From: Pseudomonas graminis
GTDB lineage: Bacteria; Pseudomonadota; Gammaproteobacteria; Pseudomonadales; Pseudomonadaceae
Length of the DNA stretch: 64,000 bases
Assembly (NCBI RefSeq): GCF_013201545.1
Contig: NZ_CP053746.1
Span: 1,016,501-1,080,500, forward strand
Direction of reading: 5' to 3'
Notes under the pieces: model-generated
The model's database searches: none
What the model was told of the DNA's origin: nothing
The model's input: only the letters and a program-made list of their open reading frames with translations
Shown: positions 1 to 12,202 of the stretch, piece by piece
How positions within the stretch are numbered: the first letter of the stretch is position 1
How the letters are laid out: each line of letters opens with the position of its first letter
Made by a program: the position numbers and the translations under genes

Positions 1-254
1 GAAGGCTCCCGTGAGGTGCTGGAACGTGCCCTCGTGACGATCGGAAAATCTTCTTTGAGAGCGACTTCGGTTCTGCCCAGATAAGCCTCGATCAACTGAA
101 ACTCGGCGTGACTCAAGCCACGCAACTCAAGCTCGGCGGGGGATTCGTTCCGAAGCCGCACCGCTGTTTTTGCCGTGTCCAGAGCCAGGCCCAGACGATC
201 GATCAAACGGTCATACACATCAGGTTGCTCTACTTCATGCTGCAGCTCTGCCAT
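1..254 (-). CDS. Hypothetical protein, possible DUF1451/YbeL-type zinc-ribbon protein (N-terminal part)
   Basis: The gene reads leftward and runs off the window, so only about 84 N-terminal residues are visible and no stop is seen. The ATG at 252-254 (complement) is preceded by GTGAGGTG at good ribosome-binding distance. The protein begins MAELQHEVEQPDVYDRLIDR and is acidic, with charged helical segments (for example LSHAEFQLIEAYL). This helical, charged N-terminus and the position next to leuS fit the zinc-ribbon DUF1451 family of Pseudomonas and E. coli ybeL. The diagnostic cysteines would lie outside the window, so the family is an inference from context. Confidence 0.55.
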   Translation of the reverse strand, partial: MAELQHEVEQPDVYDRLIDRLGLALDTAKTAVRLRNESPAELELRGLSHAEFQLIEAYLGRTEVALKEDFPIVTRARSSTSREP

Positions 255-3161
<2,907 letters not shown>

Positions 3162-3246
3162 CGCAATCGGGCGCCTGCCTGCAGGCGCCGCATCAATTTC
3201 AAGAACCCGGGGTGCCGGGCTCTAACGGATTCAAGGGAGCAACAAG

Positions 3247-3852
3247 ATGATCAAACGCAATCTGCTGGTAATGGGACTCGCGGTTCTGCTGAGCGCCTGC
3301 GGTTTCCAGCTGCGCGGCACTGGCACCAATGCCCTGTCGCTCAAGGAACTGGACGTGAGCGCCCGAGACGCCTATGGCGACGTCGTCACTCAACTGCGTC
3401 AGACCCTGACCAACAGCGGCGTACACGTCTACACCGGCGCCCAGTACAAATTGTTCATCGCCCGTGAAGACGAAGCCCAGCGCACCGCGAGCTACGCCGG
3501 CTCGGGTCGTTCCGCCGAATACGAACTGACCACCGTGCTGAAGTATGAGATCCACGGTAGCAAGGACGTCCTGCTGATCGATGACTCAGTGCAGTCGCAG
3601 AAGGTTTTCGTGCATGACGGCAACAACCTGATCGGCTCTGACCAGGAAGCCGATCAGATCCGTAAGGAAATGCGCACTGACCTCGTGCAGAAGGTATTGG
3701 CCCGTCTGCAACAGCTGTCGCCTCAACGTCTCGACGAGCTGCAAGCCAAAGCTGACGCCGCTGCCCGCGCCCAGGCTGATGCCGAGGCCGCTGCTCAGCG
3801 CATTCGCGACGAGACGCCACAACAGTCGCCTATCGAAATCCCGTCCAAGTGA
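3247..3852 (+). CDS. lptE: LPS-assembly lipoprotein LptE
   Basis: Outer-membrane lipoprotein that plugs and helps fold the LptD translocon during lipopolysaccharide export. It is 201 residues with a lipoprotein signal ending in LLSAC (lipidated Cys18) followed by GFQLRG, the hallmark start of mature LptE. The C-terminus is an Ala/Gln-rich helix (about 165-190) seen in pseudomonad homologues. The start is backed by AGGGAG ten bases upstream. Its place between leuS and holA is conserved in gammaproteobacteria. Confidence 0.95.
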   Translation: MIKRNLLVMGLAVLLSACGFQLRGTGTNALSLKELDVSARDAYGDVVTQLRQTLTNSGVHVYTGAQYKLFIAREDEAQRTASYAGSGRSAEYELTTVLKYEIHGSKDVLLIDDSVQSQKVFVHDGNNLIGSDQEADQIRKEMRTDLVQKVLARLQQLSPQRLDELQAKADAAARAQADAEAAAQRIRDETPQQSPIEIPSK

Positions 3853-3856
3853 CGGC

Positions 3857-3887
3857 ATCGGGGCCGGTTCGCCGGCCCCGATCTTTT
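3857..3887 (+). terminator. Hairpin with UUCG loop between lptE and holA
   Basis: A perfect 11-bp stem (3857-3867 with 3872-3882) closes a TTCG tetraloop and is followed by CTTTTC. It looks like an intrinsic terminator or attenuator only 8 bases before the holA start, so it may reduce read-through or sit in the holA leader. Confidence 0.6.
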
Positions 3888-3894
3888 CTGACCC

Positions 3895-4932
3895 ATGAAA
3901 CTCGCCCCCGCCCAGCTTTCCAAACACTTGCAAGGCACTCTTGCGCCCGTCTACATCGTCAGCGGCGATGACCCGCTGCAATGTCAGGAGGCGTGCGACG
4001 CCATCCGTGCGGCTGCGCGTCAGCAAGGCTATGACGAGCGTCAGGTATTCAGCGCCGATTCGAGCTTCGACTGGGGCACCCTGCTCCAGGCGGGCGCAAG
4101 CATGTCGCTGTTCGCCGAGCGCAGGCTGCTGGAGTTGCGCCTGCCGTCCGGCAAACCCGGCGACAAAGGTGCTGCCGCATTGCTGGAGTACTGCGGCCGT
4201 CCTGCCGAGGACACGCTGCTGCTGATCAGCCTGCCCAAGCTCGACGGCTCGGCGCAGAAAACCAAATGGGGCAAGGCGCTGGTCGAAGGGCCACAAACCC
4301 AGTTCGTGCAGATCTGGCCGGTGGACGCCAGCCAGTTGCCGCAATGGATTCGTCAGCGCCTGTCACAGGCCGGCCTCGCAGCAACGCCGGACGCCATCGA
4401 ACTGATCGCCGCGCGGGTGGAAGGCAATCTGCTGGCGGCTGCGCAGGAGATTGAAAAGCTCAAGCTCATGGCCGACGAAGGCCAGATTACGGTTGAGACC
4501 GTGCAGGCTGCGGTGGCCGATAGCGCGCGCTTCGATGTCTTCGGGCTGACCGACGCGATCCTCAATGGCGAAGCGGCGCATGCGCTGCGAATGCTCGAAG
4601 GGCTGCGCGGCGAAGGCGTTGAGCCTCCTGTGATTCTCTGGGCGCTTTCCCGTGAGCTTCGTGTGCTGGCCAATCTGGCGTTGCAGTTCAGTCAGGGCAT
4701 CCCGCTGGACAAAGCCTTCAGCCAGGCACGGCCGCCCATCTGGGACAAGCGCAAACCGTTGATGAGCAAGGCCCTGCAACGCCACTCCGCGCGACGCTGG
4801 GGTCAGCTGTTGATGGACGCCCAACATATCGACGCGCAAATCAAAGGCCAGGCGCAAGGCTCGGTCTGGAGCAGCCTGAGTCGACTGACGCTGCTGATGG
4901 CAGGGCAACGACTGGCATTGCCGGCGGAATAA
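3895..4932 (+). CDS. holA: DNA polymerase III delta subunit
   Basis: Delta subunit of the clamp loader, which opens the beta sliding clamp during replication. The 345-residue length is typical. The N-terminal segment PVYIVSGDDPLQCQEACDAI matches the family opening in which a GDDP turn precedes the helix, and the C-terminal helical collar domain contains the conserved WALSRELR stretch. It lies directly after lptE, as in E. coli. The ATG follows the hairpin described above. Confidence 0.95.
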   Translation: MKLAPAQLSKHLQGTLAPVYIVSGDDPLQCQEACDAIRAAARQQGYDERQVFSADSSFDWGTLLQAGASMSLFAERRLLELRLPSGKPGDKGAAALLEYCGRPAEDTLLLISLPKLDGSAQKTKWGKALVEGPQTQFVQIWPVDASQLPQWIRQRLSQAGLAATPDAIELIAARVEGNLLAAAQEIEKLKLMADEGQITVETVQAAVADSARFDVFGLTDAILNGEAAHALRMLEGLRGEGVEPPVILWALSRELRVLANLALQFSQGIPLDKAFSQARPPIWDKRKPLMSKALQRHSARRWGQLLMDAQHIDAQIKGQAQGSVWSSLSRLTLLMAGQRLALPAE

Positions 4933-4960
4933 TCGGTAACGGTTCGATAGCTCAGGTTAA

Positions 4961-4988
4961 TTGGACAGCGGCGCCAAACTGGCAGAAT
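4961..4988 (+). promoter_or_regulatory. Candidate sigma-70 promoter for arfA
   Basis: TTGGAC (4961-4966) and CAGAAT (4983-4988) are spaced by 16 bases, about 40 bases before the arfA start. The match is moderate and untested. Confidence 0.4.
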
Positions 4989-5027
4989 ATCCCCGCTGCT
5001 CCATCCCACCACTTGAGCGAGAACGCC

Positions 5028-5186
5028 ATGAGCAAAGCCAAAAAGCGGCCGAACAAGGCCAAATCCATCATCGCCCAGCCACTGTTCCGCAGCCGTCAGG
5101 AACAACCCGGCAAAGGCAAAGGCAGCTACCGCCGCGAAGCCTTCCAGTCTAAAGGCTGGGAGGCTTCTTCCGTTATGGCGGCTTGA
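5028..5186 (+). CDS. arfA: Alternative ribosome-rescue factor A
   Basis: A short gene of 52 codons. The product begins MSKAKKRPNKAKSI and carries the ArfA core signature KGKGSY followed by WEAS. In the family, ArfA binds ribosomes stalled on mRNAs lacking a stop codon and recruits release factor 2. The protein is very basic, as expected for insertion in the mRNA channel. The C-terminal third of the coding region folds into a strong hairpin (separate entry), which in E. coli arfA gives truncated non-stop mRNAs so that the factor is made only when trans-translation fails. The same logic probably applies here. Confidence 0.9.
   Translation: MSKAKKRPNKAKSIIAQPLFRSRQEQPGKGKGSYRREAFQSKGWEASSVMAA
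5137..5166 (+). promoter_or_regulatory. arfA intragenic processing hairpin
   Basis: Bases 5137-5147 pair with 5156-5166 (11 bp, one G-U) around an 8-base loop, inside the coding region just after the KGKGSY codons. In E. coli a stem-loop at the same place is cut by RNase III or ends transcription, leaving an mRNA without a stop codon. Pairing is seen directly; function is inferred from the family. Confidence 0.75.
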
Positions 5187-5272
5187 AAACTTCAGGTTAC
5201 TGACTGACGCCCCACCAACAGGGCCGGCATGTTAAGGTCTGTACCTTCCGGTTTAGCCCTGTGGACCCCAGA

Positions 5273-6610
5273 ATGCCCCCAAGCTTTCCCCGTCGCTGGC
5301 ACCTTCGCCAGTTGATCGCCGCCTCCAGCCTCTTTGCGCTGGTTGCCTGTGCCGAGCAGCCTACCGCTGCCGTTGCCACCCCGCTCCAGGCCGCACCCGC
5401 GGCGCAAGTTGTCAAAAGTCTGCCCGCGCCCTCCGGCGCTGTTGCGCAGCCTGACAACGGCAACTTTGAAATACAGCCCGCAATGACTTTCAGTGAGTGG
5501 CAGAGCCAGTTCCGTGCTCTGGCGCTGAACGCCGGTGTGCGCCCCGAGGTGTTCGATAACGCCTTTGCTGGCATCACGCCCGACATGAGCGTGGTCAAGG
5601 CCGATCGCAGCCAGCCGGAATTCAGTCGCCCGGTGTGGGAATACCTCGACGGCGCCATGTCCGCCGTGCGCGTGCGCAAGGGTCAGGCCTTGCTCAATCA
5701 ATACGCCGACGCGCTGAGCGCCATCGAGCAGCGTTATGGCGTTGATCGGCAGGCACTGGTCGCCGTGTGGGGCATGGAGAGCAGCTTCGGCCAGTTCCAG
5801 GGCACTCAGTCGGTGATTCGCTCGCTGGCCACGCTGGCCTACGAGGGACGCCGACCACAGTTCGCCCAGGACCAGTTGATTGCCGCCCTGCAGATCATTC
5901 AGCACGGCGACATCGATGCGCCGAGCATGCTCGGCTCGTGGGCAGGCGCCATGGGCCAGACGCAGTTCATTCCGACGACCTACAACACCCACGCGGTGGA
6001 CTTCGACGGCGACGGTCGCCGTGATATCTGGAACTCCCCCAGCGATGCGCTCGCTTCCACTGCCCATTACCTGCAAAGCTCCGGCTGGCAGAAAGGCCAG
6101 CCGTGGGGCTTCGAAGTGCAATTGGCTCAAGGTTTCGATTACGCACTGGCCGACGCTTCAACCCGTAAATCCATCAGTGAATGGCAACAGCTGGGGCTGA
6201 AGCTGCCGAACGGTTCTGCGCTGCCGGCCAACGTGCTGCAACAGCAAGCCGCCTTGCTGCTGCCCGCAGGCTACAAAGGTCCGGCCTTTCTGGTGATGGA
6301 TAACTTCCGCGCCATCCTCAAGTACAACAACTCGTCGTCCTATGCGCTGGCGATCGGTTTGCTGTCCGAGCGCTTCAATGGTGGCGGTTATGTGCAGGGC
6401 AGCTGGCCGCGCGGCGATCGTCCGTTGAGCCGCTCCGAGCGCATTGAACTGCAGACGCTGCTCTCTGCCCGCCAGTACGACGCGGGCGCCCCGGACGGGA
6501 TCATCGGCGCCAACACACGTAAAGCGATTCGCAGTGCACAACAATCCTTTGGCTGGCCTGCAGACGGGTATCCGACCCAGGAATTGCTGCAGCAGTTGCG
6601 CCAGCCGTAA
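5273..6610 (+). CDS. Lytic murein transglycosylase with C-terminal peptidoglycan-binding domain (MltB family)
   Basis: Outer-membrane lipoprotein that cleaves the MurNAc-GlcNAc bond. From the ATG at 5273 the signal ends at LVAC (Cys26). An in-frame GTG at 5261 is a less likely start. The SLT/MltB catalytic domain (about 75-365) has the glutamate in GMESSFG and the MltB hallmark GSWAGAMGQTQF. The final 70 residues (RIELQTLLSARQYD to the end) form a PG_binding_1 module. The 445-residue length fits this subgroup. A second, shorter MltB relative is encoded at 11175-12185. The gene ends at a strong bidirectional terminator. Confidence 0.9.
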   Translation: MPPSFPRRWHLRQLIAASSLFALVACAEQPTAAVATPLQAAPAAQVVKSLPAPSGAVAQPDNGNFEIQPAMTFSEWQSQFRALALNAGVRPEVFDNAFAGITPDMSVVKADRSQPEFSRPVWEYLDGAMSAVRVRKGQALLNQYADALSAIEQRYGVDRQALVAVWGMESSFGQFQGTQSVIRSLATLAYEGRRPQFAQDQLIAALQIIQHGDIDAPSMLGSWAGAMGQTQFIPTTYNTHAVDFDGDGRRDIWNSPSDALASTAHYLQSSGWQKGQPWGFEVQLAQGFDYALADASTRKSISEWQQLGLKLPNGSALPANVLQQQAALLLPAGYKGPAFLVMDNFRAILKYNNSSSYALAIGLLSERFNGGGYVQGSWPRGDRPLSRSERIELQTLLSARQYDAGAPDGIIGANTRKAIRSAQQSFGWPADGYPTQELLQQLRQP

Positions 6611-6636
6611 CTGCGCAGAATCAAACGCAACACAAA

Positions 6637-6673
6637 AAAACGGGCCGGATATTTCTATCCGGCCCGTTTTTTT
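6637..6673. terminator. Bidirectional intrinsic terminator
   Basis: A perfect 11-bp GC-rich stem (6641-6651 with 6656-6666) is flanked by seven A before and seven T after. It can stop transcription from both the mltB-type gene on the plus strand and lipA on the minus strand. Confidence 0.93.
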
Positions 6674-6691
6674 GCATTTACGACGCTGTGA

Positions 6692-7753
6692 TCAGCCTGC
6701 TGTGAGCAGCGACTTGACCAGCTTGGCTTGTTCGTCCGCGTGGTACGAGGAGCGGACCAGCGGGCCGGAAGCGACGTTCTTGAAGCCCATTTTGTAGCCT
6801 TCTTCGGCGAACCAGTCGAAGACGTCCGGGTGCACGAAGCGCTGCACCGGCAAATGGTTGCGCGACGGTTGCAGGTATTGGCCCAGGGTCAGCATGTCGA
6901 TGTTGTGCTCGCGCATGCGCTGCATGACCTCGATGACTTCTTCGTCAGTCTCGCCCAGTCCCAGCATCAGCCCGGATTTGGTCGGCACGTGGGGGACCAT
7001 TTCCTTGAAGCGCTTGAGCAAGGTCAGCGACCACTGGTAATCCGAACCCGGGCGCGCAGCCTTGTACAGGCGCGGCACGGTTTCCAGGTTGTGGTTGAAG
7101 ACGTCTGGCGGCGTCGCGGCGGTGATTTCCAGCGCGATGTCCATGCGGCCACGGTAATCCGGGACCAGGGTCTCCAGCTGCACGTTCGGCGACAGCAGGC
7201 GGATCTCACGGATGCAGTCGGCGAAGTGCTGAGCACCGCCGTCGCGCAGGTCGTCACGGTCAACGGAGGTGATCACGACGTATTTGAGTTTCAGGTCAGC
7301 GATGGCGACGGCCAGGTTCTTCGGCTCATCGGTGTCCAGCGCTTTCGGACGTCCATGGCCGACGTCGCAGAATGGGCAGCGACGGGTGCAGATGTCACCC
7401 ATGATCATGAAGGTCGCGGTGCCGCCAGAGAAGCACTCGCCCAGGTTCGGGCAAGATGCCTCTTCGCACACGCTGTGCAGCTTGTGCTTGCGCAGCAGCG
7501 CTTTGATACGGTCGACTTCAGGCGAGACCGGGATGCGCACGCGAATCCAGTCAGGCTTCTTCGGCAGATCGACCGTCGGGATGATCTTCACCGGGATGCG
7601 CGCGACTTTTTCCGCGCCGCGCAGCTTCACGCCCGCCTCCACTTTCGGACGGGCCACACGCTCAGGCGTGGCCACGCTCACTGTCGGGATCAGGGTCTGT
7701 ACGGCATTCTCTGTATTCACGACAGTGTCAGCTGCCTCATACGCGGTAGTCAT
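6692..7753 (-). CDS. lipA: Lipoyl synthase
   Basis: Radical-SAM enzyme that inserts two sulfurs into protein-bound octanoyl groups to make lipoate for pyruvate and 2-oxoglutarate dehydrogenases and the glycine cleavage system. Both iron-sulfur cluster motifs are visible: the auxiliary cluster [12 protein letters not shown] and the radical-SAM cluster [10 protein letters not shown]. The C-terminal [10 protein letters not shown] is the conserved Arg-Ser-Ser-Tyr end. The 353-residue length includes a slightly long N-terminus typical of Pseudomonas. It follows lipB closely in one operon. Confidence 0.97.
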   Translation of the reverse strand: MTTAYEAADTVVNTENAVQTLIPTVSVATPERVARPKVEAGVKLRGAEKVARIPVKIIPTVDLPKKPDWIRVRIPVSPEVDRIKALLRKHKLHSVCEEASCPNLGECFSGGTATFMIMGDICTRRCPFCDVGHGRPKALDTDEPKNLAVAIADLKLKYVVITSVDRDDLRDGGAQHFADCIREIRLLSPNVQLETLVPDYRGRMDIALEITAATPPDVFNHNLETVPRLYKAARPGSDYQWSLTLLKRFKEMVPHVPTKSGLMLGLGETDEEVIEVMQRMREHNIDMLTLGQYLQPSRNHLPVQRFVHPDVFDWFAEEGYKMGFKNVASGPLVRSSYHADEQAKLVKSLLTAG

Positions 7754-7754
7754 A

Positions 7755-8402
7755 TCAATCCATTCCGCCCGTTAGGGTCGTCTGCTCAGCGTAGTCGAGG
7801 TGGTTGACGAGCTGCGCACGCAGCCGGGCACTAACCTCGGCAAATTCAATCGGACCTGCCTGTTCGCGCAGCTGGGTCATCGCCAGCCCCGCATACCCGC
7901 AGGGATTAATCCGTTTAAAAGGGTTCAGATCCATATCGACGTTCAACGCAAGGCCGTGAAACGAACAGCCATTGCGGATGCGCAGCCCCAGTGAGGCGAT
8001 CTTGGCGCCATCGACGTACACACCCGGCGCGTCAGCCTTGGCAGCTGCGTCTACGCCGTAACTGGCCAGCAGGTCGATCAAGCTACGCTCAATCCGCGTG
8101 ACCAGCTCGCGAACGCCAAAGCCCAGACGTCGCACGTCCAGCAGCAAGTAAGCAACCAGTTGGCCGGGGCCATGATAAGTCACTTGGCCGCCGCGATCGA
8201 CCTGCACCACCGGGATATCCCCCGGCAGCAACAAATGCTCGGGCTTGCCGGACTGGCCCTGGGTGAACACCGGCGGATGCTGCACAAGCCAGACCTCATC
8301 GGCGGTTTCGCGGTCGCGACCATCGGTAAAGCGTTTCATGGCCTGCCAGGTGGGCTCGTAGTCGGTCAGCCCGAGTTCACGAAAGCCCAGAACCGCGCCC
8401 AT
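7755..8402 (-). CDS. lipB: Octanoyl-[acyl carrier protein]:protein octanoyltransferase
   Basis: Transfers octanoate from ACP to lipoyl domains, the first step before LipA. The substrate-binding motif [16 protein letters not shown] is present, together with the catalytic lysine stretch [11 protein letters not shown] and the cysteine in NPCGYAG. I chose the ATG at 8400-8402, which overlaps the stop of the upstream gene as TGATG. A GTG one codon earlier is also possible. The protein has 215 residues. Confidence 0.95.
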   Translation of the reverse strand: MGAVLGFRELGLTDYEPTWQAMKRFTDGRDRETADEVWLVQHPPVFTQGQSGKPEHLLLPGDIPVVQVDRGGQVTYHGPGQLVAYLLLDVRRLGFGVRELVTRIERSLIDLLASYGVDAAAKADAPGVYVDGAKIASLGLRIRNGCSFHGLALNVDMDLNPFKRINPCGYAGLAMTQLREQAGPIEFAEVSARLRAQLVNHLDYAEQTTLTGGMD

Positions 8403-8677
8403 CACAGCACCATGTGCACGAAGCCGGTGGCCCGCAATTCGCTGTTGATGTCGTAAAGCTGGTCTTGCCCGGTGGCAATGATATGCAGCTGAACGGTGGT
8501 GTACTTGCCGTTGCTGCTCTGGCGCTCGGCCAGGGTTTTCATGTCAACGGTCGCGTGTTTCTCAAGAATCTCAATGACTCTGTCTTTGAAGCCCACGCCC
8601 GTGTCGCCGATGATCTTGATCGGATAGTCGGCGCAGGGAAATTCGATTTTTGGCGCTTTTACTTCGGAATCTGTCAT
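8402..8677 (-). CDS. DUF493 family protein (YbeD-like)
   Basis: A small cytosolic protein of 91 residues. It has the DUF493 features: [12 protein letters not shown] near the start, a central [13 protein letters not shown] strand and a C-terminal [11 protein letters not shown]. The fold resembles an allosteric regulatory (ferredoxin-like) domain; E. coli YbeD sits at the same place between dacA and lipB. It is translationally coupled to lipB, so a link with lipoate metabolism is likely but unproved. Confidence 0.9.
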   Translation of the reverse strand: MTDSEVKAPKIEFPCADYPIKIIGDTGVGFKDRVIEILEKHATVDMKTLAERQSSNGKYTTVQLHIIATGQDQLYDINSELRATGFVHMVL

Positions 8678-8775
8678 GGCAGTAACGGCCTCGTAAGCCG
8701 GAAAACGGACAGGCCCCCGGCGCGGTCAGCGACGGGGGCGTACGGAGCAACGGTCAGCTTTTGATCAATCGTTGA

Positions 8776-9936
8776 TCAGTTGAACAGACCGTAGAAGAAC
8801 AAGCGGATGCTATCCCACAGGCGGCGGAAGATGCCACCCTCCTCGACGGCGTCGAGGGCGATCAGGTTGGCGCTGTGCACGACCTTGTCGTCCAGCTTGA
8901 CCTCAACCTTGCCGATAACGTCGCCTTTGGCGATCGGAGCAACCAGCTGTGGATTCATGGTCATGCTGGCGGCCAGCTTCTTCAGCTCGCCTTTTGGCAT
9001 GGTCATGGTCAGGTCTTCTGCCAGACCGGCTTTGACTTGACGCTCGGTGCCTTTCCAGACCGGCGCTTGAGCCAGCTCGGTGCCTTTCTGATAGAAGGTC
9101 TGGGTTTCGAAGAAGCGGAAACCGTAGGTCAGCAGCTTCTGGGTCTCCGCAGCACGTGCCTGCTCGCTGTTGGTGCCGAACACCACAGCAATCAGACGCA
9201 TGCCATCACGAACGGCCGAGGACACCATGCAGTAGCCGGCTTCTTCGGTGTGACCGGTTTTCAGACCGTCGACGGTCTTGTCACGCCACAGCAGCAGGTT
9301 GCGGTTTGGCTGCTTGATGCCGTTCCAGAAGAACTCTTTCTGCGAGTAGATCGCGTAGTGAGCCGGGTCTTCGTGAATGATCGCGCGTGCCAGCAGGGCC
9401 ATGTCATGGGCGGTGGCGTAGTGATCAGGATTCGGCAGGCCGGTCGGGTTCATGAAGTGGCTGTTGACCATGCCCAGGTCGGCAGCGGTCTTGTTCATCA
9501 GGTCGGCGAAGGCATCTTCGCTGCCGGCGATGTGCTCGGAAAGCGCAACGCTGGCGTCGTTACCCGACTGAATGATGATGCCGTGCAGCAGGTCGCTGAC
9601 GGTGACCTGGCTGCCCACCTTGATGAACATCCGCGAGCCGCCGGTGCGCCAGGCGTTTTCGCTGACGGTCACAGGGTCGTTTTCGCCGATCTGGCCGCGA
9701 CGGATTTCCAGCGTGGCGATGTAGGCGGTCATCAGCTTGGTCAGACTGGCCGGTGGCAGGCGCTGGTCGCCATTGTTTTCGACCAGAACGTTGCCGCTGT
9801 TGGCGTCCATCAGCACATAAGCCTTGGCAGCCAGTTGCGGTGGCGATGGCGTCATCTGTTCTGCCGCAAACACGGCAGGCGCGGTGAATAGCGGGATAAG
9901 CAGGCAAAGGCGTTTTGCAAAGCTGGTGATGTTCAT
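8776..9936 (-). CDS. dacA: D-alanyl-D-alanine carboxypeptidase (PBP5/6 type)
   Basis: Periplasmic, membrane-anchored enzyme that trims the terminal D-alanine of peptidoglycan stem peptides. All three active-site motifs are present: SLTK (about residue 64), SGN in IQSGNDAS, and KTG in DGLKTGHTEEAGY. A cleavable signal (LFTAPAVFA then AEQ) starts the protein. The C-terminal domain and final amphipathic helix (RRLWDSIRLFFYGLF) are typical of PBP5. The start at 9936 fits the signal peptide better than the longer frame. Length 386. Confidence 0.95.
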   Translation of the reverse strand: MNITSFAKRLCLLIPLFTAPAVFAAEQMTPSPPQLAAKAYVLMDANSGNVLVENNGDQRLPPASLTKLMTAYIATLEIRRGQIGENDPVTVSENAWRTGGSRMFIKVGSQVTVSDLLHGIIIQSGNDASVALSEHIAGSEDAFADLMNKTAADLGMVNSHFMNPTGLPNPDHYATAHDMALLARAIIHEDPAHYAIYSQKEFFWNGIKQPNRNLLLWRDKTVDGLKTGHTEEAGYCMVSSAVRDGMRLIAVVFGTNSEQARAAETQKLLTYGFRFFETQTFYQKGTELAQAPVWKGTERQVKAGLAEDLTMTMPKGELKKLAASMTMNPQLVAPIAKGDVIGKVEVKLDDKVVHSANLIALDAVEEGGIFRRLWDSIRLFFYGLFN

Positions 9937-10131
9937 CCGTCTCTCGAAAATGCTAATGGGCAAACATGCCCTTGCGGGCAAAGCGGGTGCCGGGCTACCC
10001 CGGCAAACGGGCTCACATTCTACAGAACATGCCGTGAAAAGCTGCTGACAACGACAAACCCGGTCGGCACGTCGTCGGTCAGGCGGCGAAACTCGCCTCC
10101 GTTGCCGGGGCGGGCATCGCTGATAAAGGCA

Positions 10132-11175
10132 CTACTGGTCCGACGTAACGACGCTTGGCGAGCCGAGATTGGCCGACCTTACGCTGTTTTGCAGTTGCTG
10201 GGCTTCACCCGGCGTGTCGACCGGTCCCATCCGCACGCGATAAAGCGTCTGTTGATTGCGTGCGATCGAACTCACGAACACCGGCGCTCGGACCATCCCG
10301 CTCAATTTCGATCTCAGGAGTTCCGCAGCGTCCGGGTTGGCGAAGGCTCCCACTTGGAGAAACAGCCCAGATGCTTGTCCTGAAGCGTTTTTTTTTGCGT
10401 CGATCGGTACGGGCGTGACCGGAGCGGCGTGCTGCTGCGGGGGCGGTGTCCATTGCTCGATCGTACCCGCCGATGCGGTAATCACCGGCGCCGCTGGCTG
10501 CCGAGGCGGTGGATTGCTGCTCGCCACTTGCGGCTGATCCAGCATCAGCGGCGCCGGTTTGCCGCGCTGAGCCCAGTACTGAGAAGGATCGATACCTTCG
10601 ACTTTTACACGCGCCGTGCCGGTTTCGGCATAACCGAGTTTCTTCGCCGCCGCGTAGGACAAGTCGATGATGCGGTCGGAATAGAACGGGCCGCGATCGT
10701 TGACCCGCAGGATCACCGTGCGGTTGTTGTCCAGATTGGTGACGCGAACGTAGCTGGGCAGCGGCAGCGTCTTGTGCGCCGCGCTCATGCCGTACAGGTC
10801 ATAGACCTCGCCGTTGGCGGTGTTCTGGCCGTGGAATTTGGTGCCATACCAGGACGCCGTTCCCGTCTGGGAATAGGTCTTGGAATCGCTGAGCGGGAAA
10901 TAGGTCTTGCCCAGCACGGTGTACGGGTTGGCTTTGTAGGGGCCGGTGTGCAAGGTCGGAATGGCGTCGGGGATGCGCGAAACGTCAACGTCCCACCAGG
11001 GCGCGCCGTCTTTGTGCGCCCTATTGATGTCCAACCCCGGCTGCGCGCGGATCACGTTGCCCTGCTGCCGCTGCGTCGAGGTCGTCGGGCGGCTGGTGGA
11101 GCAACTGACGATCAGCAAAGTCAGCGCCGTGAAGGCCATCAGTTTCAATGGTTGTTGCATCGGCAGTGACCGCAT
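10132..11175 (-). CDS. rlpA: Septal ring lytic transglycosylase RlpA
   Basis: Outer-membrane lipoprotein (lipobox LIVSC near residue 25) that cleaves denuded glycan strands at the division site in Pseudomonas. The double-psi beta-barrel domain (about 105-200) contains TASWYG and the VNDRGPF segment with the catalytic aspartate. A Pro/Gln-rich linker follows, then a C-terminal SPOR domain (about 270-340, LFLQVGAFAN) that binds septal peptidoglycan. The start at 11175 overlaps the mltB stop as TAATG. An internal ATG at 11160 is an alternative. Confidence 0.93.
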   Translation of the reverse strand: MRSLPMQQPLKLMAFTALTLLIVSCSTSRPTTSTQRQQGNVIRAQPGLDINRAHKDGAPWWDVDVSRIPDAIPTLHTGPYKANPYTVLGKTYFPLSDSKTYSQTGTASWYGTKFHGQNTANGEVYDLYGMSAAHKTLPLPSYVRVTNLDNNRTVILRVNDRGPFYSDRIIDLSYAAAKKLGYAETGTARVKVEGIDPSQYWAQRGKPAPLMLDQPQVASSNPPPRQPAAPVITASAGTIEQWTPPPQQHAAPVTPVPIDAKKNASGQASGLFLQVGAFANPDAAELLRSKLSGMVRAPVFVSSIARNQQTLYRVRMGPVDTPGEAQQLQNSVRSANLGSPSVVTSDQ

Positions 11176-12185
11176 TACTTGACGTCCCGGGCTTGAACAA
11201 GCATTTCAGACAGCTGATGCACGGCCATGGCGTACATCACGCTGCGGTTGTATCGCGTGATTGCGTAAAAATTCTTCAAACCCATCCAGTATTCAGGGCC
11301 TTTGTCCCCATCGAGGCGAAACGCCGTGACCGGCATGTCGTCGCGCAGCGCATCATGACTCGCCCAGCCCAACGCTCGCAACTCCCCAACGTTTTTCACC
11401 GGATCAATGCCAGGGCTCAAGCCCTCGTCAACACGGTCACCACGCACGTCCGCGCGGCTCACAACCGGCTGGCCGGCCACCCAGCCGTGACGCTGGAAAT
11501 AGCTGGCCACGCTGCCGATCGCATCATCCGGGTCATTCCAGATGTTGATGTGGCCGTCGCCGTCGAAATCCACGGCGTAGGCGCGAAAGCTGCTCGGCAT
11601 GAACTGGGGCAGCCCCATGGCCCCGGCGTATGAGCCTTTGAGCGTCAGTGGGTCGACCTGCTGATCGCGGGACAGCAGCAAGAACTCACGCAGCTCCTTG
11701 CGGAAGAAATCAGCCCGCGGAGGATAGTCGAACGCCAGCGTCGACAACGCGTCCATCACCCGATAATTACCGGTATTGCGGCCGAAAAACGTCTCTACCC
11801 CGATAATCGAAACGATCACCTGGGCCGGCACACCGTACTCTTGCTCGGCGCGCGCCAGGGCGGCCTCGTGCTGACGCCAGAAGTCGACGCCCCGGGCAAC
11901 GCGCGCGTCGGTGAGGAACATCGGTCGATAATCCTTCCACGGTTTGACGCGCTCGGCGGGCCTCGAAATGGCATCGAGAATCGCCTGCTTACGCTGCACA
12001 TCGCGGAACACATCAATCAGTTGCTCGCCCGCGAAACCATAATCGCGGGTCATTTCGCTGACGAACTGGGCGACTTGAGGAGAGCCGTCATAGTCACCGG
12101 CAAGTGATTCCTGCACTGAGCCGAAGATGCCCATCAGACCGACCAGCGGCGCATATCGAGCAGCCCAGCCACGCACTACTTGCAT
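11175..12185 (-). CDS. mltB: Lytic murein transglycosylase B
   Basis: MltB-family enzyme of 336 residues, cleaving peptidoglycan to 1,6-anhydro products. It has the catalytic segment IIGVETFFGRNTG and the GSYAGAMGLPQFMPSS signature. Its N-terminal signal (WAARYAPLVGLMGIF) lacks a clear lipobox cysteine, so it may be a soluble periplasmic form. The start at 12185 is supported by AAGGTG upstream. It lies between rodA and rlpA, the standard order in Pseudomonas. Confidence 0.93.
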   Translation of the reverse strand: MQVVRGWAARYAPLVGLMGIFGSVQESLAGDYDGSPQVAQFVSEMTRDYGFAGEQLIDVFRDVQRKQAILDAISRPAERVKPWKDYRPMFLTDARVARGVDFWRQHEAALARAEQEYGVPAQVIVSIIGVETFFGRNTGNYRVMDALSTLAFDYPPRADFFRKELREFLLLSRDQQVDPLTLKGSYAGAMGLPQFMPSSFRAYAVDFDGDGHINIWNDPDDAIGSVASYFQRHGWVAGQPVVSRADVRGDRVDEGLSPGIDPVKNVGELRALGWASHDALRDDMPVTAFRLDGDKGPEYWMGLKNFYAITRYNRSVMYAMAVHQLSEMLVQARDVK

Positions 12186-12202
12186 TGAGTTCTTCACCTT
12201 AA

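Noticed and set aside
8762..8778. Palindrome TGATCAA-N3-TTGATCA at the end of dacA
   Set aside because: It overlaps the stop codon and has no T run on the transcribed strand, so it was not called a terminator.
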